A stretch of 64,000 bases of DNA from Burkholderia sp. lig30 (lineage in GTDB: Bacteria; Pseudomonadota; Gammaproteobacteria; Burkholderiales; Burkholderiaceae): the NCBI RefSeq assembly GCF_000687455.2, contig NZ_JGVW01000086.1, forward strand, positions 62,001-126,000. The letters are read 5' to 3'. Under the pieces are notes generated by a model. It saw nothing but the letters and a program-made list of their open reading frames with translations, was not told the DNA's origin and did no database searches. Of the stretch, positions 34,745 to 43,925 are shown piece by piece; position 1 is the first letter of the stretch; each line of letters begins with the position of its first letter. Made by a program: the position numbers and the translations under genes.

Positions 34745-36379
34745 TCAGCGGATGATGATCGCGGGCCTGCCGAACTGCACATAACGCATTCGCGCGGCGC
34801 ACCCGACCGTCGCGCAGGTGCCGCTGGTGACGCCGGGCGGCAGAGGGTTCAGCAGCACGTCATACACTTCGGCGGCGAAAAACAGGCCGTTGCCCGGGAT
34901 CAGCCGCGTCGACAGGTAATCGCCGAACCGCGTGGTCTGCGTCGCATTGCTGCTGGTCACCTGATACACGACAAAGTCGTTCCGGTACCCGACCGCCTCT
35001 TGCGGATAGCCGACCGTTCCCCCGCCTACCGCGAGCGTGATGCCGATTTCGGTGCCGTCGCTGCCGAGCGCCGCCATCGCATACGCGTAGTCGCTGTTCC
35101 AGATGTCGTACTCGGACAGCGCGGCGTAGTTGGTGCCGCCGGACGCCGTGGGTGTCAGGCTTTCCATGCGCACGTAGGCGCGCGGCCGCCCGCCCCCGGC
35201 ATTGGTGCCCGCATCGAAAGCGAACAGGTATTCCGCGCGCTGTCCTTCTGGCGTCGAGGTCGAACGGAACGTGCCGCCGGTGATGTTGCCGGGAAACGAT
35301 ACCGCGAGCCAGTCGGAACCGTCCGGTGCGGTCGACGTGTAGTTGGCGCCTTGCGCGATGCTGGTGATGCCGACCGTGCTGGAAGGAATCGTGACGGCGC
35401 TGTCGGCCCAGGTGAAGACGCGCATCGTGCTGCTGTTGTCGAGCGAGCCGACCACCATCCGCGCTGGCGCATTCTGAATGAAGTGCGTTTTGTTCAGGCC
35501 GTTGGAGCCCGTGAGCTCCGCCCGGTCGTAATGGACGACGGTGGCGGATGCATTGGCCATGTCGGCGAGGCTCATGCGCGCCACGATGCGGCGCCCCGTA
35601 TAGATCTTGCCGGGAGTGGGGAATCCGTGGTCCACGCCGACGTACAGAAAGCTGTCGGACCACGCGAGGTCGGGATAATCGAGCCATTCGTTGCCGGCCA
35701 CGCCCAGGCCGTCGCCCACGCCCGCGACGTTGGTGCCCGTCAGGTCGGCATAGGTCCACGCGTTGTAGAAATTGGCCGTAATCGCGGCAGGCGTGGCCCA
35801 TGCGATCCGCAGCCGGTTGGGCGACGCGATCGCGGTCTTGGCGGCATTGAGCGTCGGCCAGTATTGCAGCAGCCACACGAAAAGATTCTGTTTGGGAAGA
35901 TAGACGACCACTTGATCGCAGCACAGACCGCCGTCGCTCTGCGGAAAGAACGAGGTGCGCGCGGGATTTCCCGGCTGCGCATTGAAGAGATTGATATTGG
36001 TGAAGGTCTGGCCGCCATCGGTCGAATAGCTGACGCTGGTGTTGAAGGTGGAGAGGACGACGCCATCCGGCGAGGCCGCGGCGGCATTCGGGTCGGGCGG
36101 CACGAGCTGGGTGTTGGCCGAACTCGTATTGCGCGTGATCTGCACCAGCGGGCTGCCTGCGGCGCTGCTGCCTGCGGCGGTGCCGGTCGGGGTCGGCGGA
36201 AAGACCTGTCTCGTCGGACCGATGGGGACGAATATCGGCGCTTCGGCATTGGGCGGGAGCGGGAATGCCGGCGGCTCAGGCGGATAGCTTGCCGCGTTCG
36301 GATCCGTTTTCACGGTCTGTCCCGCGTGGCCGGCGAACGGGCCGGGTGTGGCGGTCGTCGGGCTGATGCTCCCGTGCAC
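34745..36379 (-). CDS. large Gly/Ser/Thr-rich protein, probable beta-propeller
   Basis: A 544-residue protein, starting at GTG 36379 and rich in Gly, Ser, Thr, Pro and aromatic residues. Recurring blocks such as SVSYSTDGGQTFTNINLF and WSDSFLYVGVDHG resemble the blades of sialidase/BNR-type beta-propellers. Two Cys pairs (GGLCCDQ; GTCATVGCAARM) suggest an exported, disulfide-bonded product, but no signal peptide is visible. It starts 16 bp after the stop of a smaller exported protein gene. A frameshift joining the two is possible: the junction reads RHFLTVEGTYAS stop, then RHFFRVHGSIS-like in the other frame. Confidence 0.5.
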   Translation of the reverse strand: MHGSISPTTATPGPFAGHAGQTVKTDPNAASYPPEPPAFPLPPNAEAPIFVPIGPTRQVFPPTPTGTAAGSSAAGSPLVQITRNTSSANTQLVPPDPNAAAASPDGVVLSTFNTSVSYSTDGGQTFTNINLFNAQPGNPARTSFFPQSDGGLCCDQVVVYLPKQNLFVWLLQYWPTLNAAKTAIASPNRLRIAWATPAAITANFYNAWTYADLTGTNVAGVGDGLGVAGNEWLDYPDLAWSDSFLYVGVDHGFPTPGKIYTGRRIVARMSLADMANASATVVHYDRAELTGSNGLNKTHFIQNAPARMVVGSLDNSSTMRVFTWADSAVTIPSSTVGITSIAQGANYTSTAPDGSDWLAVSFPGNITGGTFRSTSTPEGQRAEYLFAFDAGTNAGGGRPRAYVRMESLTPTASGGTNYAALSEYDIWNSDYAYAMAALGSDGTEIGITLAVGGGTVGYPQEAVGYRNDFVVYQVTSSNATQTTRFGDYLSTRLIPGNGLFFAAEVYDVLLNPLPPGVTSGTCATVGCAARMRYVQFGRPAIIIR

Positions 36380-36395
36380 CCTGAAGAAGTGCCGC

Positions 36396-36953
36396 TCACG
36401 ATGCGTAAGTGCCCTCGACCGTCAGGAAATGCCGGCTGCCGTCGATCGGCGCGAGTCCGAGGATCGCGTCGAAGACCACGTCTTCAGCCGGACGCAAGCT
36501 GCCGAGCGACAACGGAAGCGCGTTGGGTCCCCGATACGCGCCGCCATCGACGTCGATGCGCGTGACCCGCAGGTCGAGCGCCTTGCTCTCGCCGAGATTC
36601 TGCAACTGCAGTTGCGTGCCGACGGTCCTTCCGTCATCCCAGGCCGATGCGGCCGCTTCCTCGAGCACGATGACCGGCAGGCCACGCTCGCCGTCGGCAT
36701 CGTCGGCGTCGTTGTCGTCGTGGAAATGGCCCCAGTGGCCGTTGCGGTTGGATTGCTGGGACGGGTTTGCCGGCGCGGCGTCGGCCACGCCAGGCAGGGC
36801 CGCAGCAACGACGCCGAGCGCTGCCGTGCCGCTCGCAAGCAGCCCCGGTGCGGCGACGAGCAGGCCGATAGCGGCGCGCCGCCATGCTCCCGGCACGCCC
36901 CGTGTGATGCCAAACCATTTCAGCAGCGCTTTTCCATCAGGATATTTCTTCAT
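36396..36953 (-). CDS. small exported protein, partner of the beta-propeller-like gene
   Basis: A 185-residue protein. A basic N-terminus with WRRAAIGLL is followed by a long hydrophobic stretch (residues about 26-58) and a probable cleavage site after GVADA. An Asp-rich stretch (HFHDDNDADDADGERG) may bind metal; the rest is beta-like (VIVLEEAAASAWDDGRTVG, QLQLQNLGESKALDLRVTRI). No family was recognised. It is transcribed ahead of the beta-propeller-like gene, and the two probably act together outside the cytoplasm. Confidence 0.5.
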   Translation of the reverse strand: MKKYPDGKALLKWFGITRGVPGAWRRAAIGLLVAAPGLLASGTAALGVVAAALPGVADAAPANPSQQSNRNGHWGHFHDDNDADDADGERGLPVIVLEEAAASAWDDGRTVGTQLQLQNLGESKALDLRVTRIDVDGGAYRGPNALPLSLGSLRPAEDVVFDAILGLAPIDGSRHFLTVEGTYAS

Positions 36954-37453
36954 GTTCGACCTCGACAGAGATGGTCATTGAGAAATACCCCCGCATTGCC
37001 GGTCAGATGCTGCGCTCCTCATGTGACTGCATGCGTCGATTCAATCGACGTTCGAATCGTTTTGTCGTTTTTTGAATATCGGATTTATATGGACCCGAAT
37101 CGAATTTCGCGCGCACGTAAAAATTCCCGGCCCGGACGAACGGGATTCGCCAGACGCGAAGGAAAATTGAAGCGGCCTGGATCGCAGGCCGCACGGCATA
37201 CGCGCGGAGAGGCCGCGCTCGTGTGACAGCGCGCTACCGGCAAGGCACCAGGCGTGTGTCCATGGCCTCAGTGTTCTTTGTATTGATCAAGACAGACCAG
37301 ACTTTTCCCCGGACACGACCCAGAGGCCCATGATTCGGCGGGCAGCCCCTGTTCCTGGTTATCGTTCATCAAAAATAAGCAAGCGTCTGTTCATAAGCAA
37401 GGGACTGGTAAAGTATTTTTTGAAATAAGACGATCGAATAAGGCATTACATTT
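36954..37453. other. 500-bp gap, AT-rich in part
   Basis: No gene is supported on either strand. The segment from about 37370 to 37460 is clearly AT-rich (AAAAATAAGCAAGCG, TATTTTTTGAAATAAG). The region upstream of 36953 should contain the promoter of the exported protein pair. Confidence 0.45.
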
Positions 37454-38170
37454 TCATTTCATGTCTGATGCTATGATTTCGAGCCGCCACGCCAGATTGA
37501 CACGCGCGCGCGCTTCGCAACGCGCATGGAAAAAATCGGTGTAGTAAATGCGCGGGCGGGCCAGCAGCCGCGCCAGCAGCCCGCGTTCGAGCAGGTCATA
37601 CGCGCGGTCGTCGAGGTCGGGGCGTTCCGCGCGCAGGCGCGTGCCGTCCTCCCGAAAGCGGCTGCGCGGACTGCCGAGAACCGCCAGGTCGATATCGGCG
37701 GCAAAGCGCGCATCCAGTCCGGCCGGCGCGCCGGCATGCTTCGTTGCGAGGATCATCTCGCAGATGCGTTCGCCCGACGCCACGCGGCCATCAGCCCATC
37801 GCCGAAACCAGTCGGCGCTACGCTGCTCGTTGTCGCGCGCGCCGGGGCGATAGATCACGTCGTGACACCATAGCGCCAGCTCCACCGCATCGGGGTCGGG
37901 CACCGCGCCGCGCGCCGTGTCGAAGTCGCGCAGGCAGCGGCGGATATGGCGCAGCGTATGGTAACGACGCGCCGGTTCCGCATAGTGCCGCGCGAGATCG
38001 GCATAGACGGCATCGGCATCCGCGCCGCCGTTGCGTGACCACACGTCGGCGAAGCGCGCCTGCGTCCGGCTCATCCCCGCCCGTTTCCGCGTCCCGGGCG
38101 CGCCGCCGTGCCGCGCGGTGTCGGTCGCACCGGCAACCTGGCCTGCCGCTGCCTTCGCCTGCAGCTTCAT
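37454..38170 (-). CDS. HD-domain phosphohydrolase-like protein
   Basis: A 238-residue protein (or 206 if it starts at 38074). It resembles a predicted metal-dependent HD-superfamily family: ARRYHTLRHIRRCLRDF, the core ELALWCHDVIYRPGARDNEQ (HD, then E), and the later ATKHAG and DIDLAVLG. Metal-dependent phosphohydrolase activity is inferred. ATG 38170 lies 8 bp after the patatin stop, fitting co-transcription; ATG 38074 better fits the usual family N-terminus. Confidence 0.65.
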   Translation of the reverse strand: MKLQAKAAAGQVAGATDTARHGGAPGTRKRAGMSRTQARFADVWSRNGGADADAVYADLARHYAEPARRYHTLRHIRRCLRDFDTARGAVPDPDAVELALWCHDVIYRPGARDNEQRSADWFRRWADGRVASGERICEMILATKHAGAPAGLDARFAADIDLAVLGSPRSRFREDGTRLRAERPDLDDRAYDLLERGLLARLLARPRIYYTDFFHARCEARARVNLAWRLEIIASDMK

Positions 38171-38178
38171 CACGGTGC

Positions 38179-39228
38179 TCAAAGAAACTCCTGCTGGATG
38201 TCGATGCTCGAGCGCTGGCCGATATTCCGGTAGTTCTGCACGAGCCACGCGTCGGCCTCGCGCCGCCCCTTGTCGCGCAGTGCGCACAGAAACGCCCAGT
38301 CCGCGTTGTACTTGCTCGATACGCTGAGCGCGCACATCGCATCGTCGGAACGGATCGAATGGATCAGCATCTCCTTCATCTCGTCGCGCTTGATCTTGCC
38401 CTGCTGGATGAGCGCCGTGACGAACGCGATCGCGCGCATCTCCCGCATCAGCGACGAATTGAAGCTCACTTCGTTGATGCGGTTGAGGATTTCCGCCGCC
38501 GTGGTCGGCACGCCCCGGCGCACGATCGGATTGATGTGGACGATCACCACGTCGTGCGTGTCGCAGTGGTAGATCAGCGGGAAGATCGCGGGGTTTCCCA
38601 TGTAGCCGCCGTCCCAGTAGTGCTCGCCGTCGATGGTGACGGCCTGGAACAGCGTCGGCACGCAGGCCGACGCCAGCACCGCGTCCGCGCAGACATCCTC
38701 GCCGGAAAAGAGCCGTATCTTCCCCGTCTCGACGTTCGTCGCGCACAGATAGAGCCGGATCGGGCATGCCTTGCGCAGCGCGACGAAATCGACCTGGCTC
38801 TCCAGCACCTCGCGCAGCGGATTCAGATTGTGCGGATTGAGCTGATACGGGGAAAACACGCGCAGGACCATGTCCGCGAACGCATACAGCGGCGAATGAT
38901 CGAGGCCGAAACTGTGCGTGCCTTTCAGCCACGGCGTCCAGCGCAACGGGTTGTAGCGGTCGGCCGATTGCGCCACCGCGTGCCAGAAATCGTGCAGCGC
39001 CCGGCGCGCGCCGGCCTCGCCGCCCTGCAGCATCCCGTAGGCCAGGACGGTGGCGTTCATCGCGCCGGCGCTGGTTGCGCTCACCCCTTCGATCGAGAGC
39101 CTGCCGTCCTCCAGCAGCCGGTCGAGCACGCCCCAGGTGAATGCGCCGTGCATCCCGCCGCCCTGCAAGGCCAGCGCCACCGGCTTGTGCGCGTCGTTGC
39201 GCGGATGCTTGCCATCGTTCGTGGTCAT
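38179..39228 (-). CDS. patatin-like phospholipase
   Basis: A 349-residue patatin-family serine acyl hydrolase. The oxyanion-hole Gly-rich motif is ALQGGGMHGAF, and the nucleophile elbow is VSATSAGAMNA (SxSxG-like: S-A-G-A). The catalytic Asp is in YWDGGYMGNP (DGG). A twin of this family is seen in many Burkholderia. The ATG at 39228 follows AGGAGA. It is co-transcribed with the HD-domain gene. Confidence 0.85.
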   Translation of the reverse strand: MTTNDGKHPRNDAHKPVALALQGGGMHGAFTWGVLDRLLEDGRLSIEGVSATSAGAMNATVLAYGMLQGGEAGARRALHDFWHAVAQSADRYNPLRWTPWLKGTHSFGLDHSPLYAFADMVLRVFSPYQLNPHNLNPLREVLESQVDFVALRKACPIRLYLCATNVETGKIRLFSGEDVCADAVLASACVPTLFQAVTIDGEHYWDGGYMGNPAIFPLIYHCDTHDVVIVHINPIVRRGVPTTAAEILNRINEVSFNSSLMREMRAIAFVTALIQQGKIKRDEMKEMLIHSIRSDDAMCALSVSSKYNADWAFLCALRDKGRREADAWLVQNYRNIGQRSSIDIQQEFL

Positions 39229-39334
39229 CTCCGGTCTCCTCATCGGTGCCGACACGCATCGGACGCGCATCGCGCGGCTTCAGCCACGCGCCCGCCGGCG
39301 GCGGCACGCCGATGCGCCGCTCGGCGCGGATCGT

Positions 39335-42300
39335 TCATTCTTCGCCCGATGGCAATGCATCGAGCAATGCCCTGGCTTCCTGCAAGTCCGCGGTATCGAA
39401 GCCCTCGTCGAAGCCGCCGTAGACCGCGGACAGGATTCGCCGGGCTTCGGCCGCCTTGCCGTGGCGTTGCCACAGACGCGCGAGGCTCGACGCGGCCCGC
39501 AGCTCGAACGACCGGGCGCCGTGATCGCGCGCCACGGCGATCGCGCGGCGGTACGCGTGTTCCGCTTCATCTTCCCGTCCGGACGCGGGCCCGCCGGGGC
39601 GGCCGTCCGGCGCGCCAAGCAAAAGGCTGCCCTTGATCCGATGCAGCTCGGCCTCGTAGCAGCGCTCTCCTGACCGGACCGCCATCACCATCGCTTCGTC
39701 GATCGCGGCCAGGCCCGCCGCCGTGTCGCCCGCGCGCAGATAGCTGTCTGCGAGGAGCGCCAGGAAGTACGTGCATCCCATCTCCGCGCCGGTCGCCCGG
39801 TAGCCGGCCAGGCCTTCGCGCATCTGCGCGATCCCGTCCCGCACGCTGCCCTGTTCGCTCAGCACCCACCCGTGGAGGATGGTTCCCCACGCGAGCCAGA
39901 ACGGCAGGCCCTGTTCGGTCGAAAGCGTCACGACGGCCTCTGCGTGCTCGCGCGCGAGCGGCACCTCGCGTCGAAGCTGATGCAGTTGCGCCGCGTAGGT
40001 CAGCGCCAGCGCCAGCGTCGGGACGTGCGCGCATTGCCGGGCCAGGGCCAGCGCCTGCCGGCTGCGCTGGCTCGCCTGATCGGGGTATCCAAGGTGCCAC
40101 AGGCTCCAGGCCAGGAAATTCAGGCTGCGGATGCCCGGGTCCATCACGTTGGGGAACGGTGGCTGGCGTGCGGCGTCGTGGAGGGCCAGCGCCTGTTCCT
40201 GGTGCGCTCGGGCAGCGTCGAGACTGCCCCCGAAGAACAGGGTGGCCGCGACCGCCAGATGGGCCTCGACGAGCAAGCCCGGATCCCCGGCGTGCTGCGC
40301 CATGCGGAACAGCCGCTCGCTCAGCTCGCGCACGGTGTCGTACTCGGCGCGCAACTGATAGTAGGTTCGCAGTCCCAGTTGCACCAGGAACAGTTGCGAG
40401 GTCTCGCCGATCTGCTCGCACAGCGCCAGCGCGCGCGTGTAGTTGGCCTCCACTTCCGGCGCGCCATAGCCCCGCACGGTCATCAGCGCCGGCCCCAGCG
40501 CGAGCCGCAGCGTCAGTTCCTGGTGCGCGCGCTCGGGCGTGTCGGGCAGGCGCGCAAGCAGCTCCAGCGCCGCGGCGAGATGGCGCAGCGCGTCCGGATG
40601 CGCGGAATGCTGGAGCGCCTGCTGCCCGGTGCGGGACAGGTATTCGACGGCCTTCGGCACGTTGCCGCTCAGCCGGTAATGGTGCGCCAGTTCGGTGCTG
40701 TAATCGGCGATGCGCGCGGAGAACAGCGCCTCGATCGCCTGCGCGGTGCGCTCGTGCAGCGCGCTGCGCCGTTCCATGAGCAGCGACTGGCCGGCGACTT
40801 CCTGGGTCAGCGCATGCTTGAACGAATATTCGACCTCGGGGAACGCGGGCCGCTCGTAGATGAATTCCGCCGCCTCCAGGTGGGCCAGAAGCCGGTGCAG
40901 ATCGTCGTCGGACTGCGCGAGCGCGCCATCGCAGATGCGCCGGATCAGGCTGAACGGAAACTCCTTGCCGATCACCGCCAGCGTCTGCAGCAATTCCTTT
41001 TCCGCGACGTCGAGCCGGTCGATACGGGCGGCGAGCACGCCCTGCACGGTGGTCGGAATATGCAGCGCGGCCGGCGTCTGCTCGATGCGGTAATGGCCGT
41101 GGTCGCCGAGCAGGGTCTGCTCCTCGGCCAGCGTCTGCACCACTTCCTCGATGAAGAACGGATTGCCCTCCGTCTTGTCCAGGATGAGCTGCTTGAGCGG
41201 CATCAGGGAGGGATCGTCGCCGAGCAGCGCGGTGAGCAGCCCTTGCGCCTCGGCCGGGCCCAGCGGTTCGAGCCGCAGCCGGGTGCAGTGCGGCGCGCCC
41301 CCCCAGGCAGGCTGATACTCGGGCCGGTAGTTCACGAGGAGCAGGATCCGGGTGCTCGGCAGGCGCTCGATCAGGCACGCGAGGAACGCGTCGGTCTCGC
41401 GGTCCAGCCATTGCAGGTCTTCGAACAGCAGCTCGACCGGCTGGTCGCGGCTCTCGCGCGCGAGAATGTCCGTCATCGCGTCGAAGGTGCGGTCCCGCCG
41501 GATCTGCGGGTCCATTTCGGCGAGCGCCGAGCCGCGCTCGCCGACGCCCAGCAGATACAGCAGGTACGGCACCCGGTCCTCGAAGCTGCGCTCGAGCGTC
41601 AGCGCCTTGCCCATCACCTTTTCGCGGCAGCGCCGTTCGTCATCCTGGGCCGTGATCTGGAAATAGTTCTTCAGCAGGTCGATCAGCGGCAGATACGCGA
41701 AGGCCTTGCCGTGCGACACCGAGAAGGTCTCCAGCACCAGGCAGCCGCGCCGCGTGCGCTCCTTGAATTCGTGGAACAGCCGCGACTTGCCGACCCCGGC
41801 CTCGCCCGCCACCGCGACGACCTGCCCGTGGCCCGCCCTCGCCTGCTCCAGCGCCCGGCCCAGGCAGTCCAGCTCGGCCTCGCGGCCGACGAAGCGGGCG
41901 AGCCCGCGGCGCGCGGCGAGCTGCAGGCGCGTGCGCAGCGCGCCGAGGCCCACCACCTCGTACACGACGAGCGGCTCGGGGATGCCCTTGACCTGGGTGG
42001 CGCCGAGCGCCTTGAACTCGAAATAGCCGTCGGCGAGCTTGTGGGTGGATTCGCTGACGAGGATCGACGACGGCGTGGCGATGCCTTCCATCCGGGACGC
42101 GATGTTGATCGTGTGGCCGACCGGATCGTAATCGGTGTGCAGGTCGTCCGTGCGGATCGAGCGCACCACCACCTCGCCGGTGTGGACGCCCACGCGGATC
42201 TGCAGCGGCACGCCTTTTTCCAGGCGAACGCGGTCGCCATGCCGGCGCATCGCCTCCTGCATCCGCAGCGCCGCGTACAGCGCGCGCTGCGCGTGGTCCT

Positions 42301-42793
42301 CATGGGCGATGGGCGCGCCGAACAGCGCGAGGATGCCGTCGCCGAGCGACTTGGCGACGTAGCCCTCGTAGTGGTGGACGGCTTCCATCATCAACGCGAT
42401 GACCGGCTCGATCAGGCGGTTGGCCTCCTCCGGGTCCAGATCGTGGATCAACGCGGTGGAGCCGGCCATGTCGGCGAACAGCGCCGTGACGGTCTTGCGT
42501 TCGCCGGCGGTCTCGCCCCGGGCTTCCATCGCCGCCTGTTCGGCGAGAATGCGCTCGGCCAGGTGGTGCGGCGTGTAATGGATCGGCGCGCGGGACGGAT
42601 CTTCGGCGGACGGGGCGCGCGCCGGCGGCGTGCCGTGCGCGTCGGTCAGCTCCGCGCCGCATTCGCTGCAGAATTTGGCGGCAGGCCCCGACGCGTGGCC
42701 GCAACGCCAGCAGACGCGCGACATCATCGCGCCGCACGCTTCACAGAATCTTGCCCCAGCGGGATTCTCGAATCCGCAGTTTGCGCAGCGCAT
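39335..42793 (-). CDS. class III adenylate/guanylate cyclase with AAA ATPase and TPR regions
   Basis: A 1152-residue multi-domain protein. It has two N-terminal zinc ribbons (CANCGFENPAGARFCEACG and CWRCGHASGPAAKFCSECG). A class III cyclase domain follows (VTALFADMAGSTALIHDL; AKSLGDGILALFGAPIAHED). Then comes an AAA/STAND ATPase (Walker A AVAGEAGVGKSRLFHEF; ELLFEDLQWLD), and the C-terminal half is a long TPR-like helical array. The ATG at 42793 places MRCANCG at the start. These proteins are signalling ATPases; whether it makes cyclic nucleotide depends on residues I cannot fully judge. It is monocistronic. Confidence 0.85.
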   Translation of the reverse strand: MRCANCGFENPAGARFCEACGAMMSRVCWRCGHASGPAAKFCSECGAELTDAHGTPPARAPSAEDPSRAPIHYTPHHLAERILAEQAAMEARGETAGERKTVTALFADMAGSTALIHDLDPEEANRLIEPVIALMMEAVHHYEGYVAKSLGDGILALFGAPIAHEDHAQRALYAALRMQEAMRRHGDRVRLEKGVPLQIRVGVHTGEVVVRSIRTDDLHTDYDPVGHTINIASRMEGIATPSSILVSESTHKLADGYFEFKALGATQVKGIPEPLVVYEVVGLGALRTRLQLAARRGLARFVGREAELDCLGRALEQARAGHGQVVAVAGEAGVGKSRLFHEFKERTRRGCLVLETFSVSHGKAFAYLPLIDLLKNYFQITAQDDERRCREKVMGKALTLERSFEDRVPYLLYLLGVGERGSALAEMDPQIRRDRTFDAMTDILARESRDQPVELLFEDLQWLDRETDAFLACLIERLPSTRILLLVNYRPEYQPAWGGAPHCTRLRLEPLGPAEAQGLLTALLGDDPSLMPLKQLILDKTEGNPFFIEEVVQTLAEEQTLLGDHGHYRIEQTPAALHIPTTVQGVLAARIDRLDVAEKELLQTLAVIGKEFPFSLIRRICDGALAQSDDDLHRLLAHLEAAEFIYERPAFPEVEYSFKHALTQEVAGQSLLMERRSALHERTAQAIEALFSARIADYSTELAHHYRLSGNVPKAVEYLSRTGQQALQHSAHPDALRHLAAALELLARLPDTPERAHQELTLRLALGPALMTVRGYGAPEVEANYTRALALCEQIGETSQLFLVQLGLRTYYQLRAEYDTVRELSERLFRMAQHAGDPGLLVEAHLAVAATLFFGGSLDAARAHQEQALALHDAARQPPFPNVMDPGIRSLNFLAWSLWHLGYPDQASQRSRQALALARQCAHVPTLALALTYAAQLHQLRREVPLAREHAEAVVTLSTEQGLPFWLAWGTILHGWVLSEQGSVRDGIAQMREGLAGYRATGAEMGCTYFLALLADSYLRAGDTAAGLAAIDEAMVMAVRSGERCYEAELHRIKGSLLLGAPDGRPGGPASGREDEAEHAYRRAIAVARDHGARSFELRAASSLARLWQRHGKAAEARRILSAVYGGFDEGFDTADLQEARALLDALPSGEE

Positions 42794-43066
42794 AGGACCT
42801 CTTCCGGTGACCGCGGCGTTCCGCTTAAACATTAGGCGTCGCATGCTGTTGCGGCAAGACCCGGCCCGCTCGCGTGTTTCCGCGCGTGACGCGGCGTGCG
42901 CGATCCGCGCCGCGCCGCGTCGTCCGGGGCCCGCGGCGCGCGTGTGCCTTCGTCGCCGCGCGCAACGCAACATGCGATTTGGCGATATTTATGGCGGGAT
43001 ATAGTGGGTCGGTAAAACGGTCCGCGACATCCGCGCAGGCGAGTTCGCCATGTCGCGCCCGATCAC

Positions 43067-43312
43067 ATGAAACAGGCCATCGGGGGCAATATGCAAAAAC
43101 ACATCGACGATCACGACGTGCAAGCCGGATCGATCCGGTTGCTGGCGCTCGGCCTGCTCGCCGCGGCGGCGGGCGCCGGATTCGGCGTCTATGCCGAACT
43201 GACACACGGCGCCGTCAAGCTCGACGAGTCTCTGTCGGTCGGCACCGCGATGCTGGGCATTTTCCTGGTGGTGTTCCTGGCGCATGAAATGCGAAGGAAG
43301 TGGCCGCATTGA
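43067..43312 (+). CDS. small DUF2964-like membrane protein
   Basis: An 81-residue protein (72 if it starts at 43091) with two hydrophobic helices (LLALGLLAAAAGAGFGVYAE and VGTAMLGIFLVVFLAHEM) and a basic tail. It resembles small Burkholderia-specific membrane proteins; its function is unknown. Confidence 0.5.
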   Translation: MKQAIGGNMQKHIDDHDVQAGSIRLLALGLLAAAAGAGFGVYAELTHGAVKLDESLSVGTAMLGIFLVVFLAHEMRRKWPH

Positions 43313-43326
43313 GCAACGCGGCCGGT

Positions 43327-43358
43327 CGGCACCGGCGAACGGTTGTGCGCCGGTGCCG
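43327..43358. terminator. 11-bp stem-loop between convergent genes
   Basis: CGGCACCGGCG (43327-43337) pairs perfectly with CGCCGGTGCCG (43348-43358) over a 10-base loop. It sits between the small membrane-protein gene and the molbindin gene. No T-run on either side, so it may be a bidirectional transcript end aided by Rho. Confidence 0.55.
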
Positions 43359-43411
43359 CGCGCAACGGCCGGCAGTGCGTGATGCGCGCAGTCTTGCGAG
43401 GTCGAATCCCG

Positions 43412-43843
43412 TTACTGCGCGGCAACCGCGACCATCACCGAATACGCCTTGAACACGGCCGTCGCCGGCTGGCCGACCGCCAGCGACAGCGCATCGACCG
43501 CGTCGTTCGTCACGCTCGCCGTCAGGCTCACGCCGCCCGGAAGCGTCACGCCGACGAGCGACGTCGTCGCGCCGCGCTCGACGCGCGAAATCGTGCCGGC
43601 GAACTGGTTGCGCGCGGACAGCGCGTAGCCCGCGAAATCGGTGACCAGCACGACCGCCGACGACTTGATCAGCAGGATCGCCTCCTGCCCCACCGTGAGC
43701 TTCAGGCGTTGCGCGGCGGCCGTCGTCAGCGTCGCGACGATCTGCTGATCGCCCGGTATCGTGACCGACACCTGCGTCGTGACCGGCCCCGCGTCGACCG
43801 TGGCGATGGTGCCGGTGAACTGGTTGCGAGCGGTGGTTTTCAT
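43412..43843 (-). CDS. molbindin: double TOBE/Mop domain protein
   Basis: A 143-residue protein made of two tandem Mop (TOBE) domains, each starting with ARNQFAGTI or ARNQFTGTI (residues about 5 and 77) and containing LTVGQEAILLIKSSAVVLV or LAVGQPATAVFKAYSVMVA. There is no HTH, so it is not ModE itself; it is a molybdate-binding storage or homeostasis protein. AGGAGA precedes the ATG. It is the last gene of the mod operon. ModC here lacks its own C-terminal TOBE domain, so this protein may supply the sensing function in trans. Confidence 0.85.
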   Translation of the reverse strand: MKTTARNQFTGTIATVDAGPVTTQVSVTIPGDQQIVATLTTAAAQRLKLTVGQEAILLIKSSAVVLVTDFAGYALSARNQFAGTISRVERGATTSLVGVTLPGGVSLTASVTNDAVDALSLAVGQPATAVFKAYSVMVAVAAQ

Positions 43844-43925
43844 CGAGATTCTCCTGAAAAGGCCGGCGAGCGCCGGCAATGGGTTGAGCCACGTTTTCTG
43901 TTCGCACGGCAGCGCGCCGCGCCGT

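Noticed and set aside
39872..42835. A 987-codon open frame antisense to the cyclase-ATPase gene
   Set aside because: Typical high-GC mirror frame: Arg/Gln/His/Val-rich without motifs, whereas the minus strand has clear domains throughout.
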